From: Verrucomicrobiales bacterium
Lineage (GTDB): Bacteria > Verrucomicrobiota > Verrucomicrobiia > Verrucomicrobiales > SKLO01
Length of the DNA stretch: 8,125 nt
Assembly (NCBI GenBank): GCA_007123195.1
Contig: SKLO01000314.1
Location: 1 to 8,125, forward strand
Direction: 5' to 3'
The position numbers and the translations under genes are program-made. Shown in pieces: positions 1 through 6,481 of the stretch (positions within the stretch are counted from its first letter, which is position 1; the number at the start of each line of letters is the position of its first letter). The notes beneath the pieces were generated by a model. That model was not told where the DNA came from. It was given only the letters and a program-made list of their open reading frames with translations, and did not search any database.

Positions 1-134
1 CCCCCGGCCGGCAGGCTGGCCTCGGCCAGGCTCTGCCGCTGCACCGGCGCGTTGCTCAGGTCGAGAATGCTGCGGATGGTCGATCCGTCGGCGGTGGTGA
101 ATGGCGGTTGCTCGGTCAGTTGGCGCACTTCCAT
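1..134 (-). CDS. Cupin-domain protein, N-terminal part (runs off left edge)
   Basis: Reading leftward from an ATG at 134-132 gives 44 codons, open to the window edge. The protein starts MEVRQLTEQPPFTTADGSTI and continues through SILDLSNAPVQRQSLAEASL. The pattern of an opening 'aDGS.ir.il' followed by 'v..QSLAEA.LPaG' is typical of small single-domain cupins, where it leads into the first metal-binding histidine motif; that motif lies outside the window. Such proteins are roughly 110-130 residues and bind a metal in a beta-barrel, but their substrate cannot be told from this part. The start is well fixed: an in-frame TGA lies four codons upstream and no other start codon lies between. There is no clear Shine-Dalgarno sequence. 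The gene is divergent from the GH75-like gene. The cupin call is from remembered family pattern and is fairly sure; any function is unknown. Confidence 0.72.
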   Translation of the reverse strand, partial: MEVRQLTEQPPFTTADGSTIRSILDLSNAPVQRQSLAEASLPAG

Positions 135-139
135 GCGCC

Positions 140-168
140 AGTCTCAACGACCATCGACGATTTGCCAA
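140..168 (-). promoter_or_regulatory. Possible promoter of the cupin gene
   Basis: On the minus strand TTGGCA (168-163, five of six bases of the sigma70 -35 consensus) is followed after exactly 17 bases by GAGACT (145-140). GAGACT is a weak -10 match with three of six bases and lacks the first T. Five bases then separate it from the ATG, which would make the transcript leaderless or nearly so. The -10 is poor, so this is a suggestion only, made a little stronger by the similar layout on the other side of the same gap. Confidence 0.22.
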
Positions 169-259
169 GCCCCACCCGGCCGACCCGAAAACCGGCAATG
201 AACCGCCTCACCCCAGGCGCCGCCATCCGCTCCCGCTCCGGTCCGGCCACCGGGATCAG

Positions 260-288
260 TTGCCCCGCCCGCCCGCTGCCCCTAAAAT
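260..288 (+). promoter_or_regulatory. Promoter of the GH75-like gene, likely leaderless
   Basis: TTGCCC (260-265) and TAAAAT (283-288, five of six bases of the -10 consensus) are separated by the ideal 17 bases. Only six bases lie between the -10 box and the ATG at 295, so the expected transcription start falls on or next to the A of the start codon. No Shine-Dalgarno sequence is present just upstream of the ATG. The A/T-rich hexamer stands out in a very GC-rich background. The direct observation is the motif pair; the leaderless mRNA is inferred. Confidence 0.45.
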
Positions 289-294
289 GGCTCC

Positions 295-1812
295 ATGGCC
301 AGGTTCCGACGCAAGAACAAGTCCACCCAAACCCTCGTCCTGCCCGCCAAGGGCATCCCCCGACGCACCGGAGGCAACTGGTTCTGGAAGCTGGTGGCGC
401 TTGCCATGCTGCCCACCCTGCTGGCACTGGTGATCCTGCCCTTCACCCCGTGGGCCAGCCGGGTCAAACGCGGCCTGGTGTCGCTGGTGCGGGAAATCCG
501 CCAGCCCGAGGTCATCGAGCGCGAGGTCGAACGACTGGTCGAACGCGAGGTCGAGGTCATCCGCGAGGTGCCGGTCGGGGTCGATCCCGACGAAGAGATC
601 CAGCCACCGCCGACCGGCTTCATCCCGCGCCGCGAACTCGCGGTTGCCAACGTCTTCAACGGCATCCGCGTCCAGACCGAGATGGTCACCGAGCAGGGCA
701 CCTTCGCCACCATCGAGCGCGAGGATCCGGACTCCTTTCTCGCCCAGTTCCAGCTGACCGTGCGGGTGCCCAAACCCAACGACAGCCTCGACGAACTGGC
801 CCGCATCAACGACCACCTGCCGGCCATGTTGCCCGGGCTCGAAACCATGCTGCCGGAGGCCGCCGTCTCCAGCTACTACCACCGGATCTACGAGAACAAG
901 ACCAACCGCATGCAGAACTCGCTGGCGCGCCTCGATCGCATCCTCGACCGCCACAACTTCTTCGACCTGGAAACCATTCTCGAAATCACCCATCCCGAAA
1001 CCGGCGCCAGGGCCCTGTTGATCCAGTCGGAGATGGACACCTGCACGGACGGCTCCGACGGCGACCGCATGCCGGAACTGGACGACTACATCACCATGTC
1101 GGCCAACTACCAGCCGTTCACCAGCTACGGCTGGCCGAAGACCACCGACCAGCCCAACCCCCTGCTGCCGCGCTGGGAAGAACGCCTCAAGGAACTCGAG
1201 GAGGAGTTCGCCATCCCCGGCCTGTCGGTCGAGCGCAACCGCCAGCTGCGCAACGACATCGACTACGCCAAGCGGGCCATCGCCGACCTCAAGCGGCGCA
1301 GTTTTCTGGTCGCCGAGAAGGATCCCTACATGGTGGTGTCGCTGGCCATGCTCGGCGATCACGCCGACAATCCCCACGCGCCCCGCATCGGCGACTACGC
1401 GGCGATCATCTACCAAGACAGGATCTACCCCTGCATCGTCGGCGACGCCGGTCCGACCTTCAAGATGGGCGAGGCGTCACTCAAAATCGCTCAGGAAATC
1501 AACGAAAACGCCTCGCCCTACCGCCGGCCGGTGAGCGATCTCAAGGTCACCTACCTCGTGTTCCCCGGCAGCGACGAGGGGCGCCGGCAACCCGACCTCG
1601 ACCACTGGCACCAGCGCGTCAGCGCCCTGCTCGAAGGCATCGGCGGCTTGGGCGAAGGCTACGAGCTGCACCGCTGGCCCGATCCGTTCAAGACCGGCGA
1701 TGAAACGGAGGAGGAACCCGAAGCCGGGGAGGAACCCGCCGCTCCCGACCAGATCGCCGAAGGCCCGGCACCGGCCGATGAACCCGGGGCACCGGCCGAT
1801 GCCGGCGACTGA
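295..1812 (+). CDS. Membrane-anchored GH75-like (chitosanase-family) protein
   Basis: 505 residues, not a typical secreted chitosanase. Residues 1-28 are basic. Residues ~30-50 form one hydrophobic helix, probably a signal anchor placing the rest in the periplasm. Residues 72-92 hold a repeated charged V/E/R pattern (REVE, VEREVEV), probably an extended or coiled-coil stalk. The GH75-like domain spans ~225-425: LLIQSEMD at 241-248, DGSDGDRMP at 252-260, IGDYAAIIY at 365-373, VGDAGPTFKMGEAS at 382-395 and VTYLVFPGS at 418-426. Asp384 and Glu393, in the D-x-GP-x5-GE arrangement, match the acidic pair regarded as catalytic in fungal GH75 endo-chitosanases. A charged helical segment (~290-335) interrupts the domain. 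The tail (468-505) is rich in E, A and P, with a 7-residue duplication (APADEPG). Start: the ATG at 295 fits the promoter. Substrate is unknown; cell-wall or exopolysaccharide amino sugars are possible, and so is a non-enzymatic role. Confidence 0.88.
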   Translation: MARFRRKNKSTQTLVLPAKGIPRRTGGNWFWKLVALAMLPTLLALVILPFTPWASRVKRGLVSLVREIRQPEVIEREVERLVEREVEVIREVPVGVDPDEEIQPPPTGFIPRRELAVANVFNGIRVQTEMVTEQGTFATIEREDPDSFLAQFQLTVRVPKPNDSLDELARINDHLPAMLPGLETMLPEAAVSSYYHRIYENKTNRMQNSLARLDRILDRHNFFDLETILEITHPETGARALLIQSEMDTCTDGSDGDRMPELDDYITMSANYQPFTSYGWPKTTDQPNPLLPRWEERLKELEEEFAIPGLSVERNRQLRNDIDYAKRAIADLKRRSFLVAEKDPYMVVSLAMLGDHADNPHAPRIGDYAAIIYQDRIYPCIVGDAGPTFKMGEASLKIAQEINENASPYRRPVSDLKVTYLVFPGSDEGRRQPDLDHWHQRVSALLEGIGGLGEGYELHRWPDPFKTGDETEEEPEAGEEPAAPDQIAEGPAPADEPGAPADAGD

Positions 1813-1876
1813 GGCCCGCCACGGCTGACGCCCGGCGGCATGCCCTCCCCGGATCCGGCGCCCGGGCGACGTGGGC

Positions 1877-1900
1877 TTCCGTTTTCCGCTTTCCGTTCCG
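1877..1900 (+). repeat. Short TTCCG repeat run
   Basis: Four TTCCG units separated by zero to two bases lie between the convergent GH75-like and diguanylate cyclase genes. This is a purine/pyrimidine-biased stretch (pyrimidine-rich on the plus strand) in otherwise mixed GC-rich DNA. No function is evident; it may be simple-sequence slippage or part of a scattered intergenic repeat. Confidence 0.35.
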
Positions 1901-1906
1901 CCGCCC

Positions 1907-1938
1907 GCCTCCGCGGTGCCGCGGCGCCGCCCGCAGGC
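1907..1938. terminator. Strong GC hairpin between convergent genes, possible terminator
   Basis: GCCT (1907-1910) pairs with AGGC (1935-1938), and CCGC (1911-1914) pairs with GCGG elsewhere in the segment, giving a GC-rich stem that can also form smaller alternative hairpins around the two CCGCGG palindromes (1911-1916, 1919-1924). It lies 95 bases after the GH75 stop and 13 bases after the diguanylate cyclase stop, as seen from each gene. Neither strand carries a T-tract after it, so it is not a classical intrinsic terminator. Its place between convergent genes is the main reason to list it. Confidence 0.28.
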
Positions 1939-1950
1939 GATCCGTCTTCA

Positions 1951-3492
1951 CTAACCCATGTCCTTTTTCGTCTTTTCCGCCGGCGACGGATCGCCGGCGC
2001 CGGCCTCGACGCCCACCACACGGTTGCGACCGCTGCTCTTGGCCTCGTAGAGGGCCGCGTCGGCACGCTCGAGCAACTCCTCGGCGGATTCCCCGGACTG
2101 CCACCGGGCCAGACCGGCCGAGCCCGTTTGATTGGCCGGAATCCGCGCCAGCGCGGACCCGAGCCGTTCCCTTGCTGCCGCCAGTTCCAAGCCGGGAAAC
2201 ACGATCACAAACTCCTCGCCACCCACCCGCGCCAGCAGATTGCTCGGCGGCAACTGCTGGCGCCAGTTCCAAACCAGTTGCCGCAGCAACTCGTCCCCGG
2301 CAGCGTGCCCGTGAAGGTCGTTGAACCGCTTGAAGTGATCGATGTCGACGAAGGCCAGGCACAGCGGCCGCTGATGGCGCTCGGCGGCGGCGATCTCCTG
2401 GGCAAGCCACTCGGTCAGCCGGCGCCGGTTGGCCGCGCCTGTGAGCGGATCCGTCTCCGCCAGCTCCCGCAGCGCCTTGGCCTGCTCGTGGATCTCCCGC
2501 ACGAGCCCACCCAGCCGTCGCATGATCAACAGGAACAGCAGGATGGCGGCCACCGCGGCCACGCGCACCACCCACTTGTCCCCGGTCCCTGACAACAGGA
2601 TCACCACCGGCACCGCGACCGCGGCCAGGCCCAGGATGAACAGGCGCCGGTTGGCATCCCTGATGCTGACCACCAGCGGCTGTGGACGTTCGCAGGCACT
2701 GGGATGCCAGGCGGCGGCAGCGAACAACGTGTAGGCAAGCAGCCACCAGCCGTCGGTCAGCCCGCCTGGCGCATACCAACCCACCGATGTGCCGTGGCCA
2801 TACGCCAGGTCGGCGACGAAATAGGCCAGCATGCCGGCCAGCAGGAGCGCATGCGCCGTGAGCTTGCGCCGGCGCAGGAACAGCAGCCGCAGGATCATCG
2901 GCAACAACATCAGGTCGGCGACCGGATAGGCCGCCGCGACCACCAGCTGGAACAACGACAGATCGGGGTCGTGCAAATACGGCGCGATCAACCCCACCCA
3001 GGCCAGCGCGGCAGCCGAGATGCCCACGATCAATGCGTCGCTCAAGGCCCCGTCGTGGCTGTCCTCGGCGCGGCTGAGGATCCACAACGCACCCATGAAC
3101 AGCGGATAGGCCGCCAGATAAAACGCGTCGGCCACCGACGGAAACGGATCCAGCCCGCGCAAATCCAGCAAATACCAGATAGCATGACCGGTAGTCACCG
3201 CGACCAGCGCCGCGGCCATCAGCAGCCAGGCCCGGGGGCGGAACATCGGCCGGCGCAACGCCGCCGACGCGACCGTGACCGCGGCCATGGCGGTGACCGC
3301 CACATACAACGCGCTGGCGATCCGGCCGTAGGGCAGCAGCACATAGGCCAGAATCAGCACACCGCCGGCCGCCACCAACCGCCGGGACGCAAAGCTGTTG
3401 GCGGGCATCGCACCGGCATCCGCCCCCGACCGATCGCCCGGCTCCCGCTGCTCGCCGGCCACCTTGCCATTGTCTGAAAAAAATCGTGTCAT
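1951..3492 (-). CDS. Multi-pass membrane diguanylate cyclase (GGDEF domain)
   Basis: The protein makes cyclic di-GMP from two GTP at the inner membrane. With the ATG at 3492 it has 513 residues, starting MTRFFSDNGK. About ten hydrophobic segments fill residues ~38-325; I do not recognise this sensor as a named MASE type, though FPSVADAFYLAAYPL is a pattern I associate with membrane GGDEF proteins. The catalytic domain (~340-495) is complete: DPLTGAANRR at 348-357, FVDIDHFKRFND at 381-392 with the metal-binding Asp and substrate-contacting Asn, GGEEF at 424-428, and ALYEAKSSGRNR at 480-491. The RxxD inhibitory site that should lie just before GGEEF is replaced by PPSN (415-418), so product inhibition through that site is not expected. 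Start uncertain: the frame stays open to a GTG at 3591 and an ATG at 3573, but the extra 33 residues are low-complexity and no start has a well-spaced ribosome site. No EAL, HD-GYP or receiver domain is present. Confidence 0.9.
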   Translation of the reverse strand: MTRFFSDNGKVAGEQREPGDRSGADAGAMPANSFASRRLVAAGGVLILAYVLLPYGRIASALYVAVTAMAAVTVASAALRRPMFRPRAWLLMAAALVAVTTGHAIWYLLDLRGLDPFPSVADAFYLAAYPLFMGALWILSRAEDSHDGALSDALIVGISAAALAWVGLIAPYLHDPDLSLFQLVVAAAYPVADLMLLPMILRLLFLRRRKLTAHALLLAGMLAYFVADLAYGHGTSVGWYAPGGLTDGWWLLAYTLFAAAAWHPSACERPQPLVVSIRDANRRLFILGLAAVAVPVVILLSGTGDKWVVRVAAVAAILLFLLIMRRLGGLVREIHEQAKALRELAETDPLTGAANRRRLTEWLAQEIAAAERHQRPLCLAFVDIDHFKRFNDLHGHAAGDELLRQLVWNWRQQLPPSNLLARVGGEEFVIVFPGLELAAARERLGSALARIPANQTGSAGLARWQSGESAEELLERADAALYEAKSSGRNRVVGVEAGAGDPSPAEKTKKDMG

Positions 3493-3722
3493 CAATCGTC
3501 GGAGCCCGCCCGCGGTCACCACGGCAACGCCCGCGCGCCCATCGAACCGCCCGTCCAAACCCATCCCCGGCATCGAACCGCCAGCAGTCACCGCCTCCCG
3601 GCGCGGAGGTGAACCTGCCCCCGCTCAAGCCCTTTGTAAAGGCACCTTCGCCCGGATGCGCCCGCGCCCCCGGCGACCGCGCCCCCCCCACGCAGGGAGC
3701 GTCCCGCCCAATCCGGCCGCCC

Positions 3723-3737
3723 GATCCCACAGGGATC
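3723..3737. repeat. GATCCC-ACA-GGGATC palindrome
   Basis: A perfect 6-bp inverted repeat with a 3-base centre. A related sequence lies at 7164-7176, where GATCC and GGATC arms surround a TGACAG centre; both contain CAGGGATCA. It could be an operator, but its recurrence in another intergenic repeat region favours a repeat-family piece. Confidence 0.45.
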
Positions 3738-3804
3738 AAGCAAGGCAGTGCCCACCGTTGACAAAGCCCATCCTTCGCCTTCCAACCGCCAGGCACCCCG
3801 CGGG

Positions 3805-3830
3805 GTAGGGCGAGGCGTCCCTGCCGAGCC
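3805..3830 (+). repeat. REP-like element: GTAG followed by hairpin
   Basis: GTAG (3805-3808) directly abuts a 22-base hairpin (3809-3830). Outer arms GGC/GCC and inner arms GGC/GCC pair around a GTCCCT loop and are separated by opposed GA and GA, which can form tandem G·A pairs. A 5' GTAG next to an imperfect hairpin is the layout of REP sequences processed by RAYT transposases in enterobacteria. I recall similar 'aggcgtccctgccgagcc' sequences as common intergenic repeats in verrucomicrobial genomes, but cannot check this here. Confidence 0.5.
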
Positions 3831-3931
3831 GCGCGGGCCGAACGACCTTATTTCGCCCCACAACCCCGCAGACCAGACCGCCCGCGCATTGCCCGCGAAA
3901 AGCCAAAGCCCCCCGCAAGCCGTCACCTTTT

Positions 3932-3971
3932 CGCACGCGGTAAAGCGGTGCGACCGCGGGCCGGCGCGGTC
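3932..3971. repeat. Two adjacent hairpins
   Basis: CGCAC (3932-3936) pairs with GTGCG (3948-3952) around an 11-base loop. It is followed at once by GACCGCG (3952-3958) pairing with CGCGGTC (3965-3971) around GGCCGG, sharing base 3952. They lie just upstream of the palindrome at 3980-3997 and may belong to the same repeat block. Confidence 0.4.
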
Positions 3972-3979
3972 AGTGTGGA

Positions 3980-3997
3980 GTAGACATTCCTGTCTGC
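3980..3997 (+). repeat. REP-like palindrome, GTAGACA-TTCC-TGTCTGC
   Basis: Arms GTAGACA and TGTCTGC flank a TTCC loop with one G·T wobble. The 16-base core at 3982-3997 is an exact inverted copy of 4109-4124. Flanking bases are also partly conserved (an AGTG-rich stretch on the 5' side of this orientation). This copy carries GTAG at its 5' end, the other does not. Two copies facing each other about 110 bases apart could form a large cruciform or a paired unit resembling a BIME. Confidence 0.6.
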
Positions 3998-4106
3998 TCG
4001 CGACACCCCCCGACGGCGTGCCCACGGCCTCGCCCCTTGGGGGGATCGGGTGGCTACCCCCGCGCTCGGGCTGATGAGGCTTGGCCATCGTCCAGTCATG
4101 GGCAAC

Positions 4107-4126
4107 GGCAGACAGGAATGTCTGCC
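4107..4126 (-). repeat. REP-like palindrome, perfect 8-bp stem with GGAA loop
   Basis: GGCAGACA and TGTCTGCC are perfect complements around GGAA. It is the inverted partner of the 3980-3997 element. The palindrome lies inside the longest open frame that reaches lnt, which is one reason to reject that frame's upstream start codons. Confidence 0.6.
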
Positions 4127-4248
4127 TGCACTCTGGACCATCGCTGCCCCCATCTCCGCGCCGGTCCGGCGAACGCGGCTGGCCAGACGGCTCGCCCTGC
4201 CGTTGCCAGCGCAGCTCATTCGCCTGGTCAGCGCGATGCGTCCCGCAG

Positions 4249-4261
4249 GCAGGCCGCCTGC
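4249..4261. repeat. Small hairpin GCAGG-CCG-CCTGC
   Basis: A perfect 5-bp stem with a 3-base loop, extendable by a G·T pair. It sits in the same run of palindromes upstream of lnt. Short enough to occur by chance in GC-rich DNA, but it fits the local pattern. Confidence 0.3.
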
Positions 4262-4327
4262 TGGCGTCACCACCCGCCGGCCCAACCGCCACGTTGCCAC
4301 CCACTCCAAGGCGGCAGCGTTGGCATC

Positions 4328-4341
4328 CAAGCTGCAGCTTG
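4328..4341. repeat. Perfect 14-bp palindrome CAAGCTGCAGCTTG
   Basis: Two uninterrupted 7-base half sites, about 95 bases before the chosen lnt start. It could be an operator for a dimeric regulator or the core of another intergenic repeat; the dense palindromes around it make a repeat more likely. Confidence 0.4.
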
Positions 4342-4436
4342 CACCCCCGCCGACGGCGGCGATGGGTGAGCACGCGCCGCCGCGCTCCGGCCCGTCGCGC
4401 CCGTCAAGTTCCTGCCACCCGCTCCACACCGCCCAC

Positions 4437-6212
4437 GTGACCACCACCGCCAGATCCAAGCCGGGTCCGCCGCCCGCGCCCGACGGCCCGTCCGACCGCG
4501 TCACGGCCGCCCTCGCCACCAGGCTCAGCCATCCGCTGTTGACCTCGGCCACCGCCGCCTCCAGTGGCCTGCTGCTCGCGCTCGCCTATCCGCCGTTTGA
4601 ATTCACCGGCCTGGTGTGGGTCGCGCTGTGGCCCCTGCTGGCGGCGCTGTGGCTGACACCGGTGCGCAACCGCCGCAACGGCCGGCCCGCAAGCCCCGCC
4701 TGGCGCGGTTTCCGCCTCGGCTGGATCGCCGGCGCGGTGTTCTTCGCCATCAACCTCAACTGGATCCAACACGTCCACCCGGTCGGCGTGCCCTTCCTCG
4801 CCGCCTATCTCGGCCTCTACTTCGCGATCTGGGGCGCCTTCGCCGGTTCCATCCTGCGGCTGCCGCGACTGGCCCGCGACCTCGCACCACGCTGGTGGCA
4901 GCCTTCCCTGCTCAGCCTGCGCACCGCCCTGGTGCTCGCCGGCCTGTGGGCCGGGCTGGAGTGGCTGCGCGGGCTGGTGATGACCGGGTTCGGCTGGAAC
5001 GGCCTCGCCGTGGCCCTGCACGAGCAGTTGCCGATGCTGCAAATCGCCGAGTTCGTCGGCGTCGGCGGCGTCTCCGCCCTGGTCCTGTTCTGCAGCCTCA
5101 TCGCCTTCACCGTAAGTTGCCGCCTGCTGGCCGAGCTGGGCCGGCGCCGGGTCCAGCCGCACATCGACTTCGGCCTCACCATCATGCTGGTGCTGGCGGT
5201 GTTCTTCTTCGGCCTCGGCCGCATGCGCGACCACGCCGCACCGCGCGACGACGGCGTCGACCTGCGCCTGCTGCTGGTGCAACCGAACATCCATCAGGAC
5301 CTCAAGTGGGAGGCCGAATACGCCCCCGAGATCTATTTCACCCTGGAACAACTCACCGCCGCCTATCTGGAAACGTTCCCTTTCGACCTCGTGCTGTGGC
5401 CGGAGAGCGCCGTGCCCTACGAATTCCACACCCCGGGTCACCGCGACTTCTTCAACGACCTGCTCGCGCCACAACCGGTCGGCCTGCTGCTAGGCGCCAA
5501 CTACGCCGACCCCCAGCTCGAGGCGTTCTTCAACAGCGTCATCCTGATGGAGGGCGAATTCGAGCAACACCAGGTCTACCGCAAGATCCACCTGGTGCCC
5601 TTCGGCGAATTCCTGCCCCTGCGCCACGTGCTGCCCTGGCCGAAGGTCTTGTCCGAGCAACTGCTGCGCTACGACTTCGACCGCGGCACCAGCACCGAAC
5701 CGCTGCGGCTCGCCTCCCCGGACATCGACCTGCTGCCGCTGGTTTGTTTCGAGGACACCGTCGGCCGGCTGGTCCGGCGCTTCGTCGGCCAGGGCCGGCC
5801 GCAGCTGCTGGTCAACGTCACCAACGACGGCTGGTTCTACGAAAGCAGCGCCGCGCGCCAGCACTTCGCCAACGCCCGCTTCCGCTGCATTGAATTGCGC
5901 CGGCCCATGGCCCGCTCCGCCAACACCGGTGTCAGCGCCGTGATCGACGAGGTCGGCGGCCTGCACCCGGCCGACCAGCGCGGCGCTCCCGCGCGGGTGG
6001 TCAAGGACCCGGACACCGGCAGCACCTTCATCACCGGCGCCCTGCCGGTCGATCTGCGGCTCGACCCCAATCCCCCGCTGACGCTGTATGCCCGCCATGG
6101 CGACTGGTTCAGCGTGCTGATGATGGCGCCCGCTCTGCTATGGGCGGCGGCCGCCGGCTGGCGCTCGCGCCGCGCCCGCCGACAGGCAACCGACGCCACG
6201 GCCGCGCCCTGA
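4437..6212 (+). CDS. lnt: Apolipoprotein N-acyltransferase
   Basis: Adds the third acyl chain to the N-terminal cysteine of lipoproteins at the periplasmic face of the inner membrane, the last step of lipoprotein maturation after Lgt and LspA. With the GTG at 4437 it has 591 residues. Hydrophobic segments fill ~40-260, beginning with SGLLLALAYPPF. The nitrilase-like domain (~275-540) carries the triad Glu323 (LWPESAVP), Lys383 (YRKIHLVPFGEF) and Cys437 (LVCFEDT), plus NDGWF at 463-467 and the R..NTGVSAVID segment at ~490-503. Glu391 in VPFGEF matches a conserved glutamate of the family. A final membrane helix (~555-575) and a basic tail follow. Start uncertain: the frame is open to ATGs at 4362 and 4050, but the added residues match nothing expected of Lnt and include repeat DNA, while GTG gives a plausible TTTAR... 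start. No clear ribosome site precedes it. Lipoprotein N-acylation also needs an outer membrane in most bacteria, in keeping with a diderm host. Confidence 0.95.
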   Translation: MTTTARSKPGPPPAPDGPSDRVTAALATRLSHPLLTSATAASSGLLLALAYPPFEFTGLVWVALWPLLAALWLTPVRNRRNGRPASPAWRGFRLGWIAGAVFFAINLNWIQHVHPVGVPFLAAYLGLYFAIWGAFAGSILRLPRLARDLAPRWWQPSLLSLRTALVLAGLWAGLEWLRGLVMTGFGWNGLAVALHEQLPMLQIAEFVGVGGVSALVLFCSLIAFTVSCRLLAELGRRRVQPHIDFGLTIMLVLAVFFFGLGRMRDHAAPRDDGVDLRLLLVQPNIHQDLKWEAEYAPEIYFTLEQLTAAYLETFPFDLVLWPESAVPYEFHTPGHRDFFNDLLAPQPVGLLLGANYADPQLEAFFNSVILMEGEFEQHQVYRKIHLVPFGEFLPLRHVLPWPKVLSEQLLRYDFDRGTSTEPLRLASPDIDLLPLVCFEDTVGRLVRRFVGQGRPQLLVNVTNDGWFYESSAARQHFANARFRCIELRRPMARSANTGVSAVIDEVGGLHPADQRGAPARVVKDPDTGSTFITGALPVDLRLDPNPPLTLYARHGDWFSVLMMAPALLWAAAAGWRSRRARRQATDATAAP

Positions 6213-6318
6213 TCCCGCGCGCACCGCCGCCCGGCCGGTTTGGAGCGCATGGAGCAACGGCCAGCATCAGCGTCATCGGGCTCGGTGTTACTTGGTTTTG
6301 CATGCACTGCGCAGCGAT

Positions 6319-6472
6319 CCCGCGCGAAGCGCGCAAGGAGGAACGGCATCCCTGCCGTTCAGCCACGCACACCCTTGGCGCCGCGGTCCCATCCCGCCGC
6401 GACCCTTCGCGGCAAGGACCCTCCTTCGCCAAGGCTACGGCAGGACATGTGCCGCGGCTCCTTGGGGGTGGC
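6319..6472. repeat. Direct repeat ~154 bp, copy 1
   Basis: Nearly identical to 6685-6836: I count four substitutions, all transitions, and one 2-base indel near the end. It contains three perfect hairpins: CGCGC-GAA-GCGCG (6321-6333), GAACGGCA-TCCC-TGCCGTTC (6341-6360) and GCCGCGA-CCCT-TCGCGGC (6396-6413). Near the end CCTTCGCCAAGGCTAC (6423-6438) reads on the minus strand as GTAG followed by the hairpin CCTT-GGCG-AAGG. There is no transposase gene, so it looks like a non-autonomous repeat unit. The TGCCGTAGCCTTGGCGAAGG-like segment resembles intergenic repeats I recall from Verrucomicrobiota. Confidence 0.85.
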
Positions 6473-6481
6473 TTGATCATT

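Larger units (their letters stand above)
3493..4436. other. Gene-poor spacer with several palindromic repeat families
   Basis: About 940 bases separate the diguanylate cyclase start from the chosen lnt start. I find no gene with convincing codon use here. Open frames cross it on both strands but contain translated palindromes and have no family resemblance. The spacer holds at least six palindromes or hairpins of different sequence, listed separately. They look like several repetitive extragenic palindrome families inserted side by side. No complete promoter for either flanking gene could be picked out. Confidence 0.6.

Noticed and set aside
256..1416. Long minus-strand open frame opposite the GH75-like gene
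   Set aside because: The plus-strand frame has a membrane anchor and recognisable GH75 motifs; the opposite frame is valine/aspartate/glycine-rich, a usual mirror of high-GC coding DNA.
108..1703. Plus-strand 531-codon open frame overlapping the GH75-like gene
   Set aside because: Arg/Pro/Gly/His-rich low-complexity translation with no domain, in another frame of a clearly coding region.
3758..3763. Perfect TTGACA (-35 consensus) on the plus strand
   Set aside because: No -10-like hexamer at 16-18 bases downstream.
1688..3796. 702-codon minus-strand open frame over the diguanylate cyclase
   Set aside because: Frame-shifted shadow of the GGDEF gene; Gly/Arg-rich and without motifs.
4404..5474. 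Minus-strand open frame opposite lnt
   Set aside because: Rich in Gln, Glu, Gly and His, the typical antisense of hydrophobic GC-rich genes; lnt on the other strand has all catalytic residues.
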